The position numbers were made by a program, and so were the translations under genes. Positions 18,188 through 26,719 of a DNA stretch of 64,000 nucleotides are shown piece by piece. Positions within the stretch are counted from its first letter, which is position 1; each line of letters starts with the position of its first letter. This DNA comes from Tenacibaculum sp. 190524A05c (GTDB lineage: Bacteria; Bacteroidota; Bacteroidia; Flavobacteriales; Flavobacteriaceae), in the NCBI RefSeq assembly GCF_964036595.1, contig NZ_OZ038523.1:958501-1022500 (forward strand). The letters run 5' to 3'. The notes under the pieces were generated by a model. The model worked only from the letters and a program-made list of their open reading frames with translations. It searched no databases and was not told the origin of the DNA.

Positions 18188-18697
18188 ATGAAAACGACTT
18201 TATTAAAAGTTTTAACTGCTAGTTTAGTATTAATTACTGTTTCGTGTAAAAGTAATCCAGCTGAAAGTCCAGAACATAAGGCTTTAGTGGCAGAACATGA
18301 AACAATGATGAAAACTCATGAAGAAATTGAAAAGAAACACGCTGCAATGAGCGATGATCATAGTAAAATGGTTTCTTCTCATAAAGATTTAGAAAATGAT
18401 TCGATTCATGTAGCTAATGAAAAAAATCATGCAACAATATTGAGTTCTCACACTTCTTTGATAGAAAAACACAAACTTCTTGTTGAAGAACATAAAGCTC
18501 TTGAGGAAAAGCATGCTACAGGTAAAATTAGCTTAGAGGAAATGACTAAAGATCATGAAAAACTTAAGAAACAGCATTTAGAAATGATTGACGAACATCA
18601 TAAAATGCTTAAAGATCATGAAACTGTAAAGGCTGAGGACACAAAAATGTTAGAAGAGCATAAAGAAGAGCCAAAAGAATCTACTGAAGGAAAGTAG
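18188..18697 (+). CDS. lipoprotein with a histidine-per-heptad coiled coil
   Basis: 169 residues. Signal peptide with lipobox (LITVSCKSN). The mature protein is a highly charged helix predicted from composition (Glu, Lys, His, Met, Leu; no Pro between the first few residues and the last ten). It contains 18 His. Apart from one adjacent His-His pair and one 9-residue step, successive His fall 7 or 14 residues apart (for example EHKALVAEHETMMKTH), so nearly all share one heptad position. I do not recognise a named family. An envelope coiled coil with a metal- or proton-responsive His stripe is inferred. It has its own terminator and is divergent from grpE. Confidence 0.8.
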   Translation: MKTTLLKVLTASLVLITVSCKSNPAESPEHKALVAEHETMMKTHEEIEKKHAAMSDDHSKMVSSHKDLENDSIHVANEKNHATILSSHTSLIEKHKLLVEEHKALEEKHATGKISLEEMTKDHEKLKKQHLEMIDEHHKMLKDHETVKAEDTKMLEEHKEEPKESTEGK

Positions 18698-18721
18698 ATT
18701 TTCAACTTTAACTTACTAATA

Positions 18722-18754
18722 AAAAAGCATCTAAAATTTAGATGCTTTTTTTTA
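18722..18754 (+). terminator. Rho-independent terminator of the His-heptad lipoprotein
   Basis: AAAGCATCTAAA/TTTAGATGCTTT stem with an 8-T tail, 25 bases after the stop. Confidence 0.9.
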
Positions 18755-18852
18755 ACATTTATTTTTTCGAGAATCTCTACCTAATTAAAACTTACTTTCA
18801 TATTTTTAAAATAGTTTAATCAAATATTAACTTAAAAGTCCCTTTGGAAATC

Positions 18853-19056
18853 ATGAAAAAAACAATTTTAAACGTGAAAGGTGCTACTACATTAAGTAAA
18901 GCACAACAACAAGAAGTAAATGGAGGAATCGATTTAATCGGTTACGGAGATTTAAGTAAATGCGGATGCGATTGTGCTGGTAATGTTACTGGTCCATTGT
19001 ATTGCCAAAAGTTTATGGCTTGTCCTCAAGTTTACACTTGTGAAGAAATTATGTAA
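18853..19056 (+). CDS. double-glycine-leader peptide with six-cysteine core
   Basis: 67 residues from ATG 18853 (a TTG at 18844 would add three). The first 25 residues, MKKTILNVKG...SKAQQQEVNGG, are a typical Bacteroidota double-glycine leader: an amphipathic charged segment ending in Gly-Gly, the cleavage signal of peptidase-containing ABC exporters. The 42-residue core IDLIGYGDLS... has a CGCDC cluster and three more Cys, six in all, enough for three disulfides or thioether modification. A bacteriocin-like or signalling peptide is plausible. No exporter, modification or immunity gene is nearby, so it is an orphan. It is monocistronic, with a strong terminator 17 bases after the stop. Confidence 0.75.
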   Translation: MKKTILNVKGATTLSKAQQQEVNGGIDLIGYGDLSKCGCDCAGNVTGPLYCQKFMACPQVYTCEEIM

Positions 19057-19072
19057 AATTAGATTTTTATGT

Positions 19073-19106
19073 AAAAAAAGGCGTCTGAAACAGACGCCTT
19101 TTTTAT
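19073..19106. terminator. bidirectional terminator between the GG-leader peptide and murA
   Basis: AAAGGCGTCTG/CAGACGCCTTT stem with A-run before and T-run after, so it can serve the peptide gene (+) and murA (-), whose stops face it. Confidence 0.9.
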
Positions 19107-19124
19107 TTATATCAGAATGTGATA

Positions 19125-20438
19125 CTAATTTTCAATTCTTTCAATTTTTGCACCTAATGCTTGAAGTCTAGGAACAATTTTTTCATAACCTCTATCGATT
19201 TGCTCAATATTATTTATGATACTCGTTCCTTTAGCTGATAATGCTGCTATTAATAATGAAATTCCAGCTCTAATATCAGGTGATGTCATTTTAGTAGCTT
19301 TCAATTGACTTTGGAAATCATGACCAATTACCGTTGCTCTATGTGGGTCACATAAAATCACTTTTGCTCCCATATCAATTAACTTATCTACGAAGAACAA
19401 ACGACTTTCGAACATTTTTTGATGAATCAATACTGTTCCTTTGGCTTGAGTGGCCACTACTAAAACAATACTTAATAAGTCTGGTGTAAATCCAGGCCAA
19501 GGTGCATCTGCAACAGTTAATACAGAACCATCAATATAATTTTGTATCTCATAACTATCTTGTTCTGGAATATAGATATCATCACCTTTCTTTTCAAGAT
19601 TGATTCCTAATTTCCTGAATACATTAGGAATTTGACCTAAATCTTTCCAACTTACATCTTTAATTGTTAACTCAGATTTAGTCATAGCAGCCATTCCAAT
19701 CCAGCTACCAATTTCAATCATATCAGGTAAAATTCTGTGTTCACATCCACCTAAACTCTCAACACCTTCGATAGTTAATAAGTTTGAACCAACACCAGAA
19801 ATCTTAGCTCCCATACTATTCAACATTTTAGATAATTGTTGAATATAAGGCTCACAAGCAGCATTGTAAATAGTTGTAGTTCCTTTAGCTAATACCGCTG
19901 CCATGATAATATTAGCAGTTCCAGTAACAGAAGCCTCATCAAGTAGCATATCAGTTCCTGTTAAACCTTCCTCAGCTTCTACACCATAAAAATATTCTTC
20001 TCTATTGTAACGGAATTTAGCACCTAAATTAATGAAACCTTCAAAGTGTGTATCTAAACGACGTCTACCAATTTTATCTCCACCCGGACGAGGAATATAA
20101 CCTTTACCGAAACGAGCAAGTAATGGTCCAACAATCATAATTGAACCTCTTAACGAACTTCCATCTCTTTTAAAATCTGCACTTTCAAGATATTTTAAAT
20201 TAATCTCATCAGATTGAAAACTGTATGAATTATCTCCAAGTTTTTCGATTTTCACACCTAATTCTCCTAGGATAAAGATTAACTTATTTACATCAATAAT
20301 ATCAGGAATATTATTAATTACAACTTTTTCTGGAGTTAATAACACTGCACAAATTACTTGTAAAGCTTCGTTTTTTGCTCCTTGAGGCGTAATAACTCCT
20401 TTTAATTTATGTCCTCCTTCAATTTTAAATGACGCCAT
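19125..20438 (-). CDS. murA: UDP-N-acetylglucosamine 1-carboxyvinyltransferase
   Basis: 437 residues, full length. First committed step of peptidoglycan synthesis: enolpyruvyl transfer from PEP to UDP-GlcNAc in the cytoplasm. Motifs include GGHKLKGVITPQGAKNEALQ with the Lys/Asn pair, ASVTGTANIIMAAVLAKG and GSVLTVADAPWPGFTPDLLS. The active-site loop reads RPGGDKIGRRRLDTH. In E. coli the residue at the D position is Cys115, the target of fosfomycin; the Asp here predicts intrinsic resistance to that drug while keeping catalysis. It starts directly after the stop of the DUF4290 gene (no gap), so both are in one operon. Confidence 0.96.
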   Translation of the reverse strand: MASFKIEGGHKLKGVITPQGAKNEALQVICAVLLTPEKVVINNIPDIIDVNKLIFILGELGVKIEKLGDNSYSFQSDEINLKYLESADFKRDGSSLRGSIMIVGPLLARFGKGYIPRPGGDKIGRRRLDTHFEGFINLGAKFRYNREEYFYGVEAEEGLTGTDMLLDEASVTGTANIIMAAVLAKGTTTIYNAACEPYIQQLSKMLNSMGAKISGVGSNLLTIEGVESLGGCEHRILPDMIEIGSWIGMAAMTKSELTIKDVSWKDLGQIPNVFRKLGINLEKKGDDIYIPEQDSYEIQNYIDGSVLTVADAPWPGFTPDLLSIVLVVATQAKGTVLIHQKMFESRLFFVDKLIDMGAKVILCDPHRATVIGHDFQSQLKATKMTSPDIRAGISLLIAALSAKGTSIINNIEQIDRGYEKIVPRLQALGAKIERIEN

Positions 20439-21068
20439 TTACTTTTTTCTGTTTTTAGAATTTTTGTTGTTTGTTTTTTTCTTCCCTTGACTTGTTCTAG
20501 TTCTTTGAATACTCTTAGCATCTACAAGTTCATCTTCTCTTCCTTTAAAGTTTATTTGACCATCAGTTAATTCAAATAAATGATCAAATATTACTTCATC
20601 ATCAACATTATCTTTATTCCAATTTAAATAACATTTTTTCATATGATTTGCAATTGCAAAAGCAAGTGCTTCCTTCATTTCTCCTTCTTCCCAAGTCAAT
20701 GCAACATCAATCATTGTTTGAATGTTTGTACCATAAAACCTGTATTTAGAAGCAGATTTAGGATATGGTAAAGAATCAGGTTTTTCTCTCAGTTCCTCTT
20801 GAGATGGTTGATCATATGGAGAATCTACATCCAATTTAAAATCAGACATAATATGTAACTGATCCCATAATTTGTGTTTAAAATCTGGAACGTCTCTTAA
20901 ATGAGGTTGTAAATTACCCATTACATCAATTATGGCTTTCGCCATTTTATTTCTTTCTTCTTTCGAAGGTAAGCTTACACAATGATCTACAAGCTTCTGT
21001 ATATGTCTCCCATATTCTGGGATAATTAATTTTGTTCTTCCTGAATTATATTCTAAATCAAACGTCAT
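20439..21068 (-). CDS. DUF4290 family protein
   Basis: 209 residues, cytoplasmic. The start MTFDLEYNSGRTKLIIPEYGRHIQKLVDHC and the HLRDVPDFKHKLWDQLHIMSDF segment are the recognisable features of DUF4290, a helical Bacteroidota family of unknown function. The last ~25 residues are a Lys/Asn/Arg tail. In this window and, as I recall, in other Bacteroidota it precedes murA directly, so a link to cell-wall synthesis or growth control is possible but unproven. The start was taken at the ATG that opens the conserved N-terminus. Confidence 0.88.
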   Translation of the reverse strand: MTFDLEYNSGRTKLIIPEYGRHIQKLVDHCVSLPSKEERNKMAKAIIDVMGNLQPHLRDVPDFKHKLWDQLHIMSDFKLDVDSPYDQPSQEELREKPDSLPYPKSASKYRFYGTNIQTMIDVALTWEEGEMKEALAFAIANHMKKCYLNWNKDNVDDEVIFDHLFELTDGQINFKGREDELVDAKSIQRTRTSQGKKKTNNKNSKNRKK

Positions 21069-21159
21069 ATTCGTTTTTTATTTATTGCAAAGTAAGGATT
21101 AATTGTCAGTTATCAATTATTGCTTAATACTAATCTTAATTGCTGTTAAAAATGAGTTT

Positions 21160-23484
21160 TTAACCAATCACTTTAAGTTTAGCAAACTGTAATAATAACT
21201 TTTTCTTCCCTGCCGTTGCAAATTGTATTTCTGCTTTTTTATTTGGCCCTTTTCCTTCTAGTCCTACAACCTCTCCTTTTCCAAACCTATTATGTTCTAC
21301 TATATTTCCAATCACAACTTCACTATCAAATAAATTAGTTTTTGAAGTAACTTCAGAAACCTTCTTCATTTTCCCTTTTGAAGGAATTAAATCGCCAGAC
21401 TTTTTAGCCATAAATTCCTTACGCTTCTTTTGAATTGGCTTTTGGAAACGGATTTTCTTAGGTGCATCTTCAAATAAACTTGCATCTATAAATCTATTTG
21501 CAGAAGGTTCAGGTAATCTTGGAGCTATGTACTCTAGATATTGATCATCTATTTCCTCTAGAAATCTACTCGGTTCTCCGTCTGTAAGTTTTCCCCAACG
21601 ATATCTGGTTTGTGCATAAGTTAGGTAGGCTTGTTTCTCAGCTCTAGTCAACGCTACATAAAACAACCTTCTTTCCTCTTCTAATTCACTTCTCGTGTTC
21701 ATACTCATTGCAGAAGGAAATAAGTTCTCCTCTAAACCAACAATATAAACATATGGAAACTCTAATCCTTTAGCCAAGTGAATGGTCATTAATGAAACTC
21801 TTGGTGTTTCGTCCTTTTTATCAGAATCAAAATCTGTAGCCAAAGCAACATCTTCTAAAAAGATTGGTAAAGAAGCATCTTCTCCAGCTTCAATTTTATC
21901 AGTAATAAAATCTTTTATACCATTTAATAATTCCTGTACATTTTCAACTTTACTTACACCTTCAGGAGTTCCATCTTTCTGTAAATCCTTAACTAACTGA
22001 GTTTGTTTCACAACTAAATCAGCAACTTCAAAGGCATTTTTTGATTGTGCCTCAATTTGAAAACGCTGAATCATATTCGCAAAATTCTCAAGTTTTGTTT
22101 TCGTACCCGAGTTTACATTTACATCTAAAAGCGGTAATGTTTGAATTACTTCGAAAATAGATTTCTTGTAATGATTAGCGGCAATAGTTAATTTATCTAT
22201 TGTAGTTTGACCAATCCCTCTTGCTGGATAATTGATCACTCTTTTTAGAGCTTCCTCATCGTTTGGATTGATTAACAATCGTAAATAAGAAAGTAAATCT
22301 TTAATCTCTTTTCTTTGATAGAATGAAATACCTCCATAAATTTTATACTTAATATCTTTTTTACGAAGTGCATCCTCCATTGCTCTTGATTGAGCATTGG
22401 TTCTATACAAAATGGCAAACTCATCATTAGTGAGTTGATTGTTCATCTTATTATCAAAAATCGATTGCGCTACAAAACGTCCTTCTTCTCCATCTGAAAT
22501 GGTTCTCATTACTTTAATAGAACCTCCATCATCATTAGCTGTCCAAACTTCTTTATCTAATCTCGTTTTATTTTTAGCAATAACAGAATTAGCTGCATTA
22601 ACAATATTCTTCGTAGATCGATAATTTTGCTCTAACTTAAAAGTTTTCACATCTGGATAATCCTTCTGGAAATTTAAGATGTTTTGAATATTTGCTCCAC
22701 GGAAGGCGTAAATACTCTGTGAATCATCTCCTACTACACAGATATTTTGGAAACGATCTGCTAATGCTCTTACAATTAAATACTGAGAATGGTTTGTATC
22801 CTGATACTCATCTACAAGTATATATCTAAATCTATTTTGATATTTCGCCAATACATCGGGAAATCTAGCTAACAATTCATTGGTACGTAGTAATAAATCA
22901 TCAAAATCCATTGCTCCAGATTTAAAACAACGATCCACATATTCTTTATAAATATCACCTGTTTTTGGTCGGCTTGCCATTAAATCTGCCTCTTGTAAGT
23001 CAGAGTTATTAAAATACGCTCTAACTGTAATTAAGCTATTTTTAAATGAAGATATTCTACTTAATATTTGCTTAGGTTTGTATCGATCTTTATCAAGATT
23101 CATTTCCTTGATAATTGATGTAATTAACCTAACAGAATCCTGAGTATCATAAATTGTAAAATTCGATGGATATCCCAATTTATCGGCCTCTGACCTCAAA
23201 ATTCTAGCGAATACGGAGTGAAAAGTTCCCATCCATAAATTCTTAGCTTCGCTATATCCTACTACTTTACCAATCCTCTCTTTCATTTCTCGAGCTGCCT
23301 TGTTGGTAAATGTTAAAGCGAGAATATTAAACGAATCTACTCCTTGCTCCATTAAATGAGCAATTCTAAAGGTTAATACTCTAGTTTTACCAGAACCTGC
23401 TCCTGCAATAATAATCATTGGGCCATCTTTTTGTAATACGGCCGCTCTTTGTGGTTCGTTAAGTTGTTCTAAATAAGTACTCAA
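21160..23484 (-). CDS. uvrD: UvrD/PcrA-type DNA helicase
   Basis: 774 residues, superfamily 1A 3'-5' helicase used in repair and replication restart. Helicase motifs run in order: LNEPQRAAV (Q-type), GAGSGKTRVLT (Walker A), LALTFTNKAAREMKERI (Ia), YILVDEYQDTNHSQY (II), VVGDDSQSIYAFRGA (III), LEQNYRST (IV), MTIHLAKGLEFPYVYIVGLEENLFP (V) and YVALTRAEKQAYLT (VI). The C-terminal FGKGEVVGLEGKGPNKKAEIQF segment is the Tudor-like fold that ends PcrA/UvrD. It appears to be a single-gene unit, 91 bases upstream of the DUF4290 gene. Confidence 0.96.
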   Translation of the reverse strand: MSTYLEQLNEPQRAAVLQKDGPMIIIAGAGSGKTRVLTFRIAHLMEQGVDSFNILALTFTNKAAREMKERIGKVVGYSEAKNLWMGTFHSVFARILRSEADKLGYPSNFTIYDTQDSVRLITSIIKEMNLDKDRYKPKQILSRISSFKNSLITVRAYFNNSDLQEADLMASRPKTGDIYKEYVDRCFKSGAMDFDDLLLRTNELLARFPDVLAKYQNRFRYILVDEYQDTNHSQYLIVRALADRFQNICVVGDDSQSIYAFRGANIQNILNFQKDYPDVKTFKLEQNYRSTKNIVNAANSVIAKNKTRLDKEVWTANDDGGSIKVMRTISDGEEGRFVAQSIFDNKMNNQLTNDEFAILYRTNAQSRAMEDALRKKDIKYKIYGGISFYQRKEIKDLLSYLRLLINPNDEEALKRVINYPARGIGQTTIDKLTIAANHYKKSIFEVIQTLPLLDVNVNSGTKTKLENFANMIQRFQIEAQSKNAFEVADLVVKQTQLVKDLQKDGTPEGVSKVENVQELLNGIKDFITDKIEAGEDASLPIFLEDVALATDFDSDKKDETPRVSLMTIHLAKGLEFPYVYIVGLEENLFPSAMSMNTRSELEEERRLFYVALTRAEKQAYLTYAQTRYRWGKLTDGEPSRFLEEIDDQYLEYIAPRLPEPSANRFIDASLFEDAPKKIRFQKPIQKKRKEFMAKKSGDLIPSKGKMKKVSEVTSKTNLFDSEVVIGNIVEHNRFGKGEVVGLEGKGPNKKAEIQFATAGKKKLLLQFAKLKVIG

Positions 23485-23744
23485 AGAATATAAATTTGAT
23501 AAGTATTTAAAAGTGTTAAATTAGTTATTATTTCTACTTTAGAAACCATAAAAGGTTAAATTTTATTCACAATTTAATCTTTATAAACTTGAGTATATCT
23601 TACCTTTAGAATAAAGAAGAAAATATAACAATACTTCATAACAGCTTTTCGCTTTTATGTTTATTATATTTGATACATGAGAAGGTATTAGTTCAGCTAT
23701 CCTTTTCCGAATCAAATCAAAGAAACGTAATTCAACTATTTAAA

Positions 23745-25013
23745 ATGAAAAAATACAAAGCCCTTCTTTTTCTTTTAGTATCAATTACTGGTTTCTCACA
23801 ACAATTAAATAAAGATTGTGAGGCTATCGAACAGAAAGTAATTGAATGGAGAAGAGATTTTCACCAAAACCCTGAACTTTCAAATCGTGAATTTAAAACT
23901 GCAAAAAAGATTGCAAAACATTTGAAATCTTTAGGTATTGAAACTCAAGAAAATGTTGCCAAAACAGGAGTTGTTGGAATTTTAAAAGGAAAAAAGCCTG
24001 GAAAAGTAATTGCTTTAAGAGCGGATATTGATGCTTTACCAGTTGTAGAAAGAAATGACTTAGCCTTTAAATCGACTGTAAAATCGACCTATTTAGGTAA
24101 AGAAGTTGGTGTAATGCACGCATGTGGACATGATACACATACTGCAATTTTAATGGGTGTTGCCGAAGTTTTATCGAAGCATAAAGACAAAATAAAAGGA
24201 ACTGTAAAATTCATTTTTCAACCTGCTGAAGAAGGAGCGCCAGAAGGCGAAGAAGGTGGTGCAGAATTAATGGTTAAAGAAGGAGTTTTAAGAAACCCTG
24301 ATGTTGATGCAATTTTTGGATTACATATTTCTTCTGGATTAGACGTTGGAACAATTAGTTATAAACCTGGAGGAATTATGGCTGCTTCCCAAACATTTAG
24401 AATAAAAGTAAAAGGAAAACAATCTCATGGTTCTAGACCATGGGCAAGTATAGATCCAATTATGATTTCAGCTAAAATTATTGACGCTTTGCAAACTATT
24501 ATCAGTAGAGAAGTTGACTTAACTAATGAGGGAGCTGTTATTACTGTTGGAAAAATTGATGCTGGTGTTAGAAGCAATATTATTCCCGAATCAGCAGAAA
24601 TGATAGGAACTATTAGAACTTTAGACTATGGAATGCAAAAACAAATTAATGATAGAATGAAAGAAATGGTGCCTGCTATTGCAAAATCGTACAGAGCCGA
24701 GGCAACAATTGAGATTGAAAAAGGTTATCCTATTACGTATAATAATATTGAATTGACGAAACAAGTACTTCCTACACTCCAAAATATGGCTGGGAAAGAC
24801 AATGTAAAACTTATTAAAGCGATTACAGGAGCAGAAGATTTTTCGTTTTTTCAAAAGGAAATACCAGGATTTTATTTCTTTTTAGGAGGAAAAACTAAGG
24901 GAAATAAGAATCCTTATCCACATCATACCCCAGATTTTCAAATTGATGAAAGTGGAATGTTATTAGGCGTAAAAACTATGACACAATTAACTTTAGATTA
25001 TTTAAATAATTAA
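23745..25013 (+). CDS. secreted M20D amidohydrolase/carboxypeptidase
   Basis: 422 residues from ATG 23745, which opens a clear signal peptide (MKKYKALLFLLVSITGFSQQ). M20D (amidohydrolase/IAA-amino-acid-hydrolase-like) motifs: ALRADIDALPV, MHACGHDTHTAILMG, PAEEGAPEGEEGGAELM with the catalytic Glu, KGKQSHGSRPW and GAEDFSFFQKEIPGFYFFLGG. It would hydrolyse N-acyl amino acids or small amides in the periplasm; substrate is unknown. A TATATTTG -7 element lies at 23665-23672. The frame is open further upstream, but the added residues would precede the signal peptide. The small membrane-protein gene follows 17 bases later and is probably cotranscribed. Confidence 0.92.
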   Translation: MKKYKALLFLLVSITGFSQQLNKDCEAIEQKVIEWRRDFHQNPELSNREFKTAKKIAKHLKSLGIETQENVAKTGVVGILKGKKPGKVIALRADIDALPVVERNDLAFKSTVKSTYLGKEVGVMHACGHDTHTAILMGVAEVLSKHKDKIKGTVKFIFQPAEEGAPEGEEGGAELMVKEGVLRNPDVDAIFGLHISSGLDVGTISYKPGGIMAASQTFRIKVKGKQSHGSRPWASIDPIMISAKIIDALQTIISREVDLTNEGAVITVGKIDAGVRSNIIPESAEMIGTIRTLDYGMQKQINDRMKEMVPAIAKSYRAEATIEIEKGYPITYNNIELTKQVLPTLQNMAGKDNVKLIKAITGAEDFSFFQKEIPGFYFFLGGKTKGNKNPYPHHTPDFQIDESGMLLGVKTMTQLTLDYLNN

Positions 25014-25030
25014 CAAACTGAATTGAATAC

Positions 25031-25543
25031 ATGGAAGACAAAATAATTGAAGGACTTGCATTTGCATTACCTGCTTTGGTAACTGGTGGAGTTGCTTACT
25101 TTATGTTTAGTGCTTTTTTACAAAGAGATGAAAATGAAAAAAAGTTTGAAGCCCTTATTCAAAAGAAAAAGGACAGCTTACCAACAAAACTTCAAGCATA
25201 TGAACGATTACTATTGTTTTGCGAACGTATAAACCCTGCAAAATTATTAACAAGAGTTAATCCTATCGGAGCTGATTCTGATAGTTATGCGCATTTGCTG
25301 ATTGCAAATATTGAACAAGAATATGAACATAATTTAGTTCAACAAATTTATGTTCATGAAGATGCGTGGAAAGCGGTTGTTGGTTCTAAACTTTCTATTA
25401 TTAATAAGATTAGAAATACGGCAGAATCTAGTGATAATGCTCAAGTACTCCGAGAAAATTTATTAATTGATTATTCTCAAGTTGAAAGCCCAACAGAGAC
25501 AGCAATAGCTATTATAAAACAACAAGTTAAGAGACTTATATAA
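25031..25543 (+). CDS. conserved Bacteroidota membrane-anchored protein
   Basis: 170 residues. One N-terminal transmembrane helix (LAFALPALVTGGVAYFMFSAFL), then a cytoplasmic-type charged helical domain beginning QRDENEKKFEALIQKKKDSLPTKLQAYERLLLFCERI. The last part (EHNLVQQIYVHEDAWKAVVGSKLSIINKIRN) is well conserved in my memory of flavobacterial proteins annotated only as hypothetical, possibly DUF7935; that number is uncertain. No catalytic motif is seen. It is the second gene of a two-gene unit with the amidohydrolase and is followed by a strong terminator. Confidence 0.75.
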   Translation: MEDKIIEGLAFALPALVTGGVAYFMFSAFLQRDENEKKFEALIQKKKDSLPTKLQAYERLLLFCERINPAKLLTRVNPIGADSDSYAHLLIANIEQEYEHNLVQQIYVHEDAWKAVVGSKLSIINKIRNTAESSDNAQVLRENLLIDYSQVESPTETAIAIIKQQVKRLI

Positions 25544-25546
25544 AAG

Positions 25547-25579
25547 TAAAGAGGTTACCAAAAATGGTAACCTCTTTGT
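25547..25579 (+). terminator. Rho-independent terminator
   Basis: AAAGAGGTTACC/GGTAACCTCTTT perfect 12-bp stem with a short loop, four bases after the stop of the membrane-protein gene. It is followed only by GTTTT, but the facing A-run could also serve the minus strand. Confidence 0.8.
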
Positions 25580-25642
25580 TTTAACAATAAATAGAAATGA
25601 TGGTTTAAAATCTTGCTTCAAACTAACATCTAAATTTTACTC

Positions 25643-26716
25643 TTAGTTAAAGTATATTTTTGAAGCTCCTAAAGGCGCATCCATTGTCTTTGTTTTATCT
25701 GTAGTACTTAAATCAAAAATGTTTAATTTACTTACATCTGTAAAACTTGCATCTAGAGCATATAGCTTTCCGTCTTTTACTTCAAAACCATATAAATATC
25801 CATCAACAGCAGTTAATAATTTTGTAGATGGTAAAGCCGAGGCAGTAACATCCATTGAAAATACATCACTTCCAATTGTGTAATATAACTTACCATCATT
25901 AACTACCATTAATCCTGGATGAACTTCATCAGCAAATTCAATTTCAGAAGTAACTGAGTTCGTAGAAGTATTAATTTTTGCAATAGCTGCTTTTGTATGA
26001 CCAATTACGTTGAAACTAGAATCATATAATGTTCTTCCTTCAGATAACACCACTAATTCATTATTAGAAGTGAAATACATTTCATCTGGTCTGTCTTTTA
26101 CAGTTACTGTAGCCACATTTTTAGTGCTAATATCAATAACAGAAACAATGTTATTATTAGTGAAAGCTCCCTTATGAGTTACATATAACTTTCCATCTTT
26201 TTCCTTGATTCTTTCTGGTCCGTTTCCAACAGAAATTTTTTCAACTAAACTAGAAGTAGTCATATCAATTACAGCGATAAAATCATCTGTTTCATCTGAA
26301 GTAGATCCCCAGTTTGTTACATACCCTCTGTTTCCAACAACAGCAATATATCTTGGTGTTGATAATTGATCTGTAATTTGTCCTGTTTTTTGAAATGTGT
26401 AACGGTTTACAACAGTTACTGAATTTTGATTATCAACAACAATGTATGCGTTGTCTCCGTTAAAGCTAATTGACTGTAGATATATTCCTAAATCAGTACT
26501 ATTTACCTTATTATAAATCTTATTCTCAGCTGTGGTGTAATCATTTGAAATGTAAGATATAGAACCAGAGCCAGCTCCGGATCCTTCTCCACTAATTAAA
26601 ATACCATTTTCATAATCCCCTTTTGGTAAAACAGGATCATTGTCATCGCTACAAGAAGCAAGAAATATTGTTCCTGATAATAATAAGGCTTTAAAAATGA
26701 AATTAATTTTTTTCAT
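25643..26716 (-). CDS. beta-propeller surface lipoprotein, BtuG-like (DUF5074/YncE type)
   Basis: 357 residues. Lipobox signal peptide (GTIFLASCSDDNDP), then YncE-like propeller repeats: NAYIVVDNQNSVTVVNRYTF, GYVTNWGSTSDETDDFIAVIDM, LYVTHKGAFTNNNIVSVIDI, LYYTIGSDVFSMDV, each a strand followed by VID/VVN. In Bacteroides, BtuG is such a propeller lipoprotein that sits on the BtuB receptor and captures vitamin B12 at the cell surface. The gene here is three bases downstream of a BtuB-like receptor under a cobalamin riboswitch, so a BtuG role is well supported by context though not proved. The Gly/Ser-rich stretch after the lipobox is a typical surface-export tether region. Confidence 0.85.
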   Translation of the reverse strand: MKKINFIFKALLLSGTIFLASCSDDNDPVLPKGDYENGILISGEGSGAGSGSISYISNDYTTAENKIYNKVNSTDLGIYLQSISFNGDNAYIVVDNQNSVTVVNRYTFQKTGQITDQLSTPRYIAVVGNRGYVTNWGSTSDETDDFIAVIDMTTSSLVEKISVGNGPERIKEKDGKLYVTHKGAFTNNNIVSVIDISTKNVATVTVKDRPDEMYFTSNNELVVLSEGRTLYDSSFNVIGHTKAAIAKINTSTNSVTSEIEFADEVHPGLMVVNDGKLYYTIGSDVFSMDVTASALPSTKLLTAVDGYLYGFEVKDGKLYALDASFTDVSKLNIFDLSTTDKTKTMDAPLGASKIYFN

Positions 26717-26719
26717 TGT

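Noticed and set aside
18844..18852. TTG start adding three residues to the GG-leader peptide
   Set aside because: The ATG at 18853 gives the standard MKK leader start.
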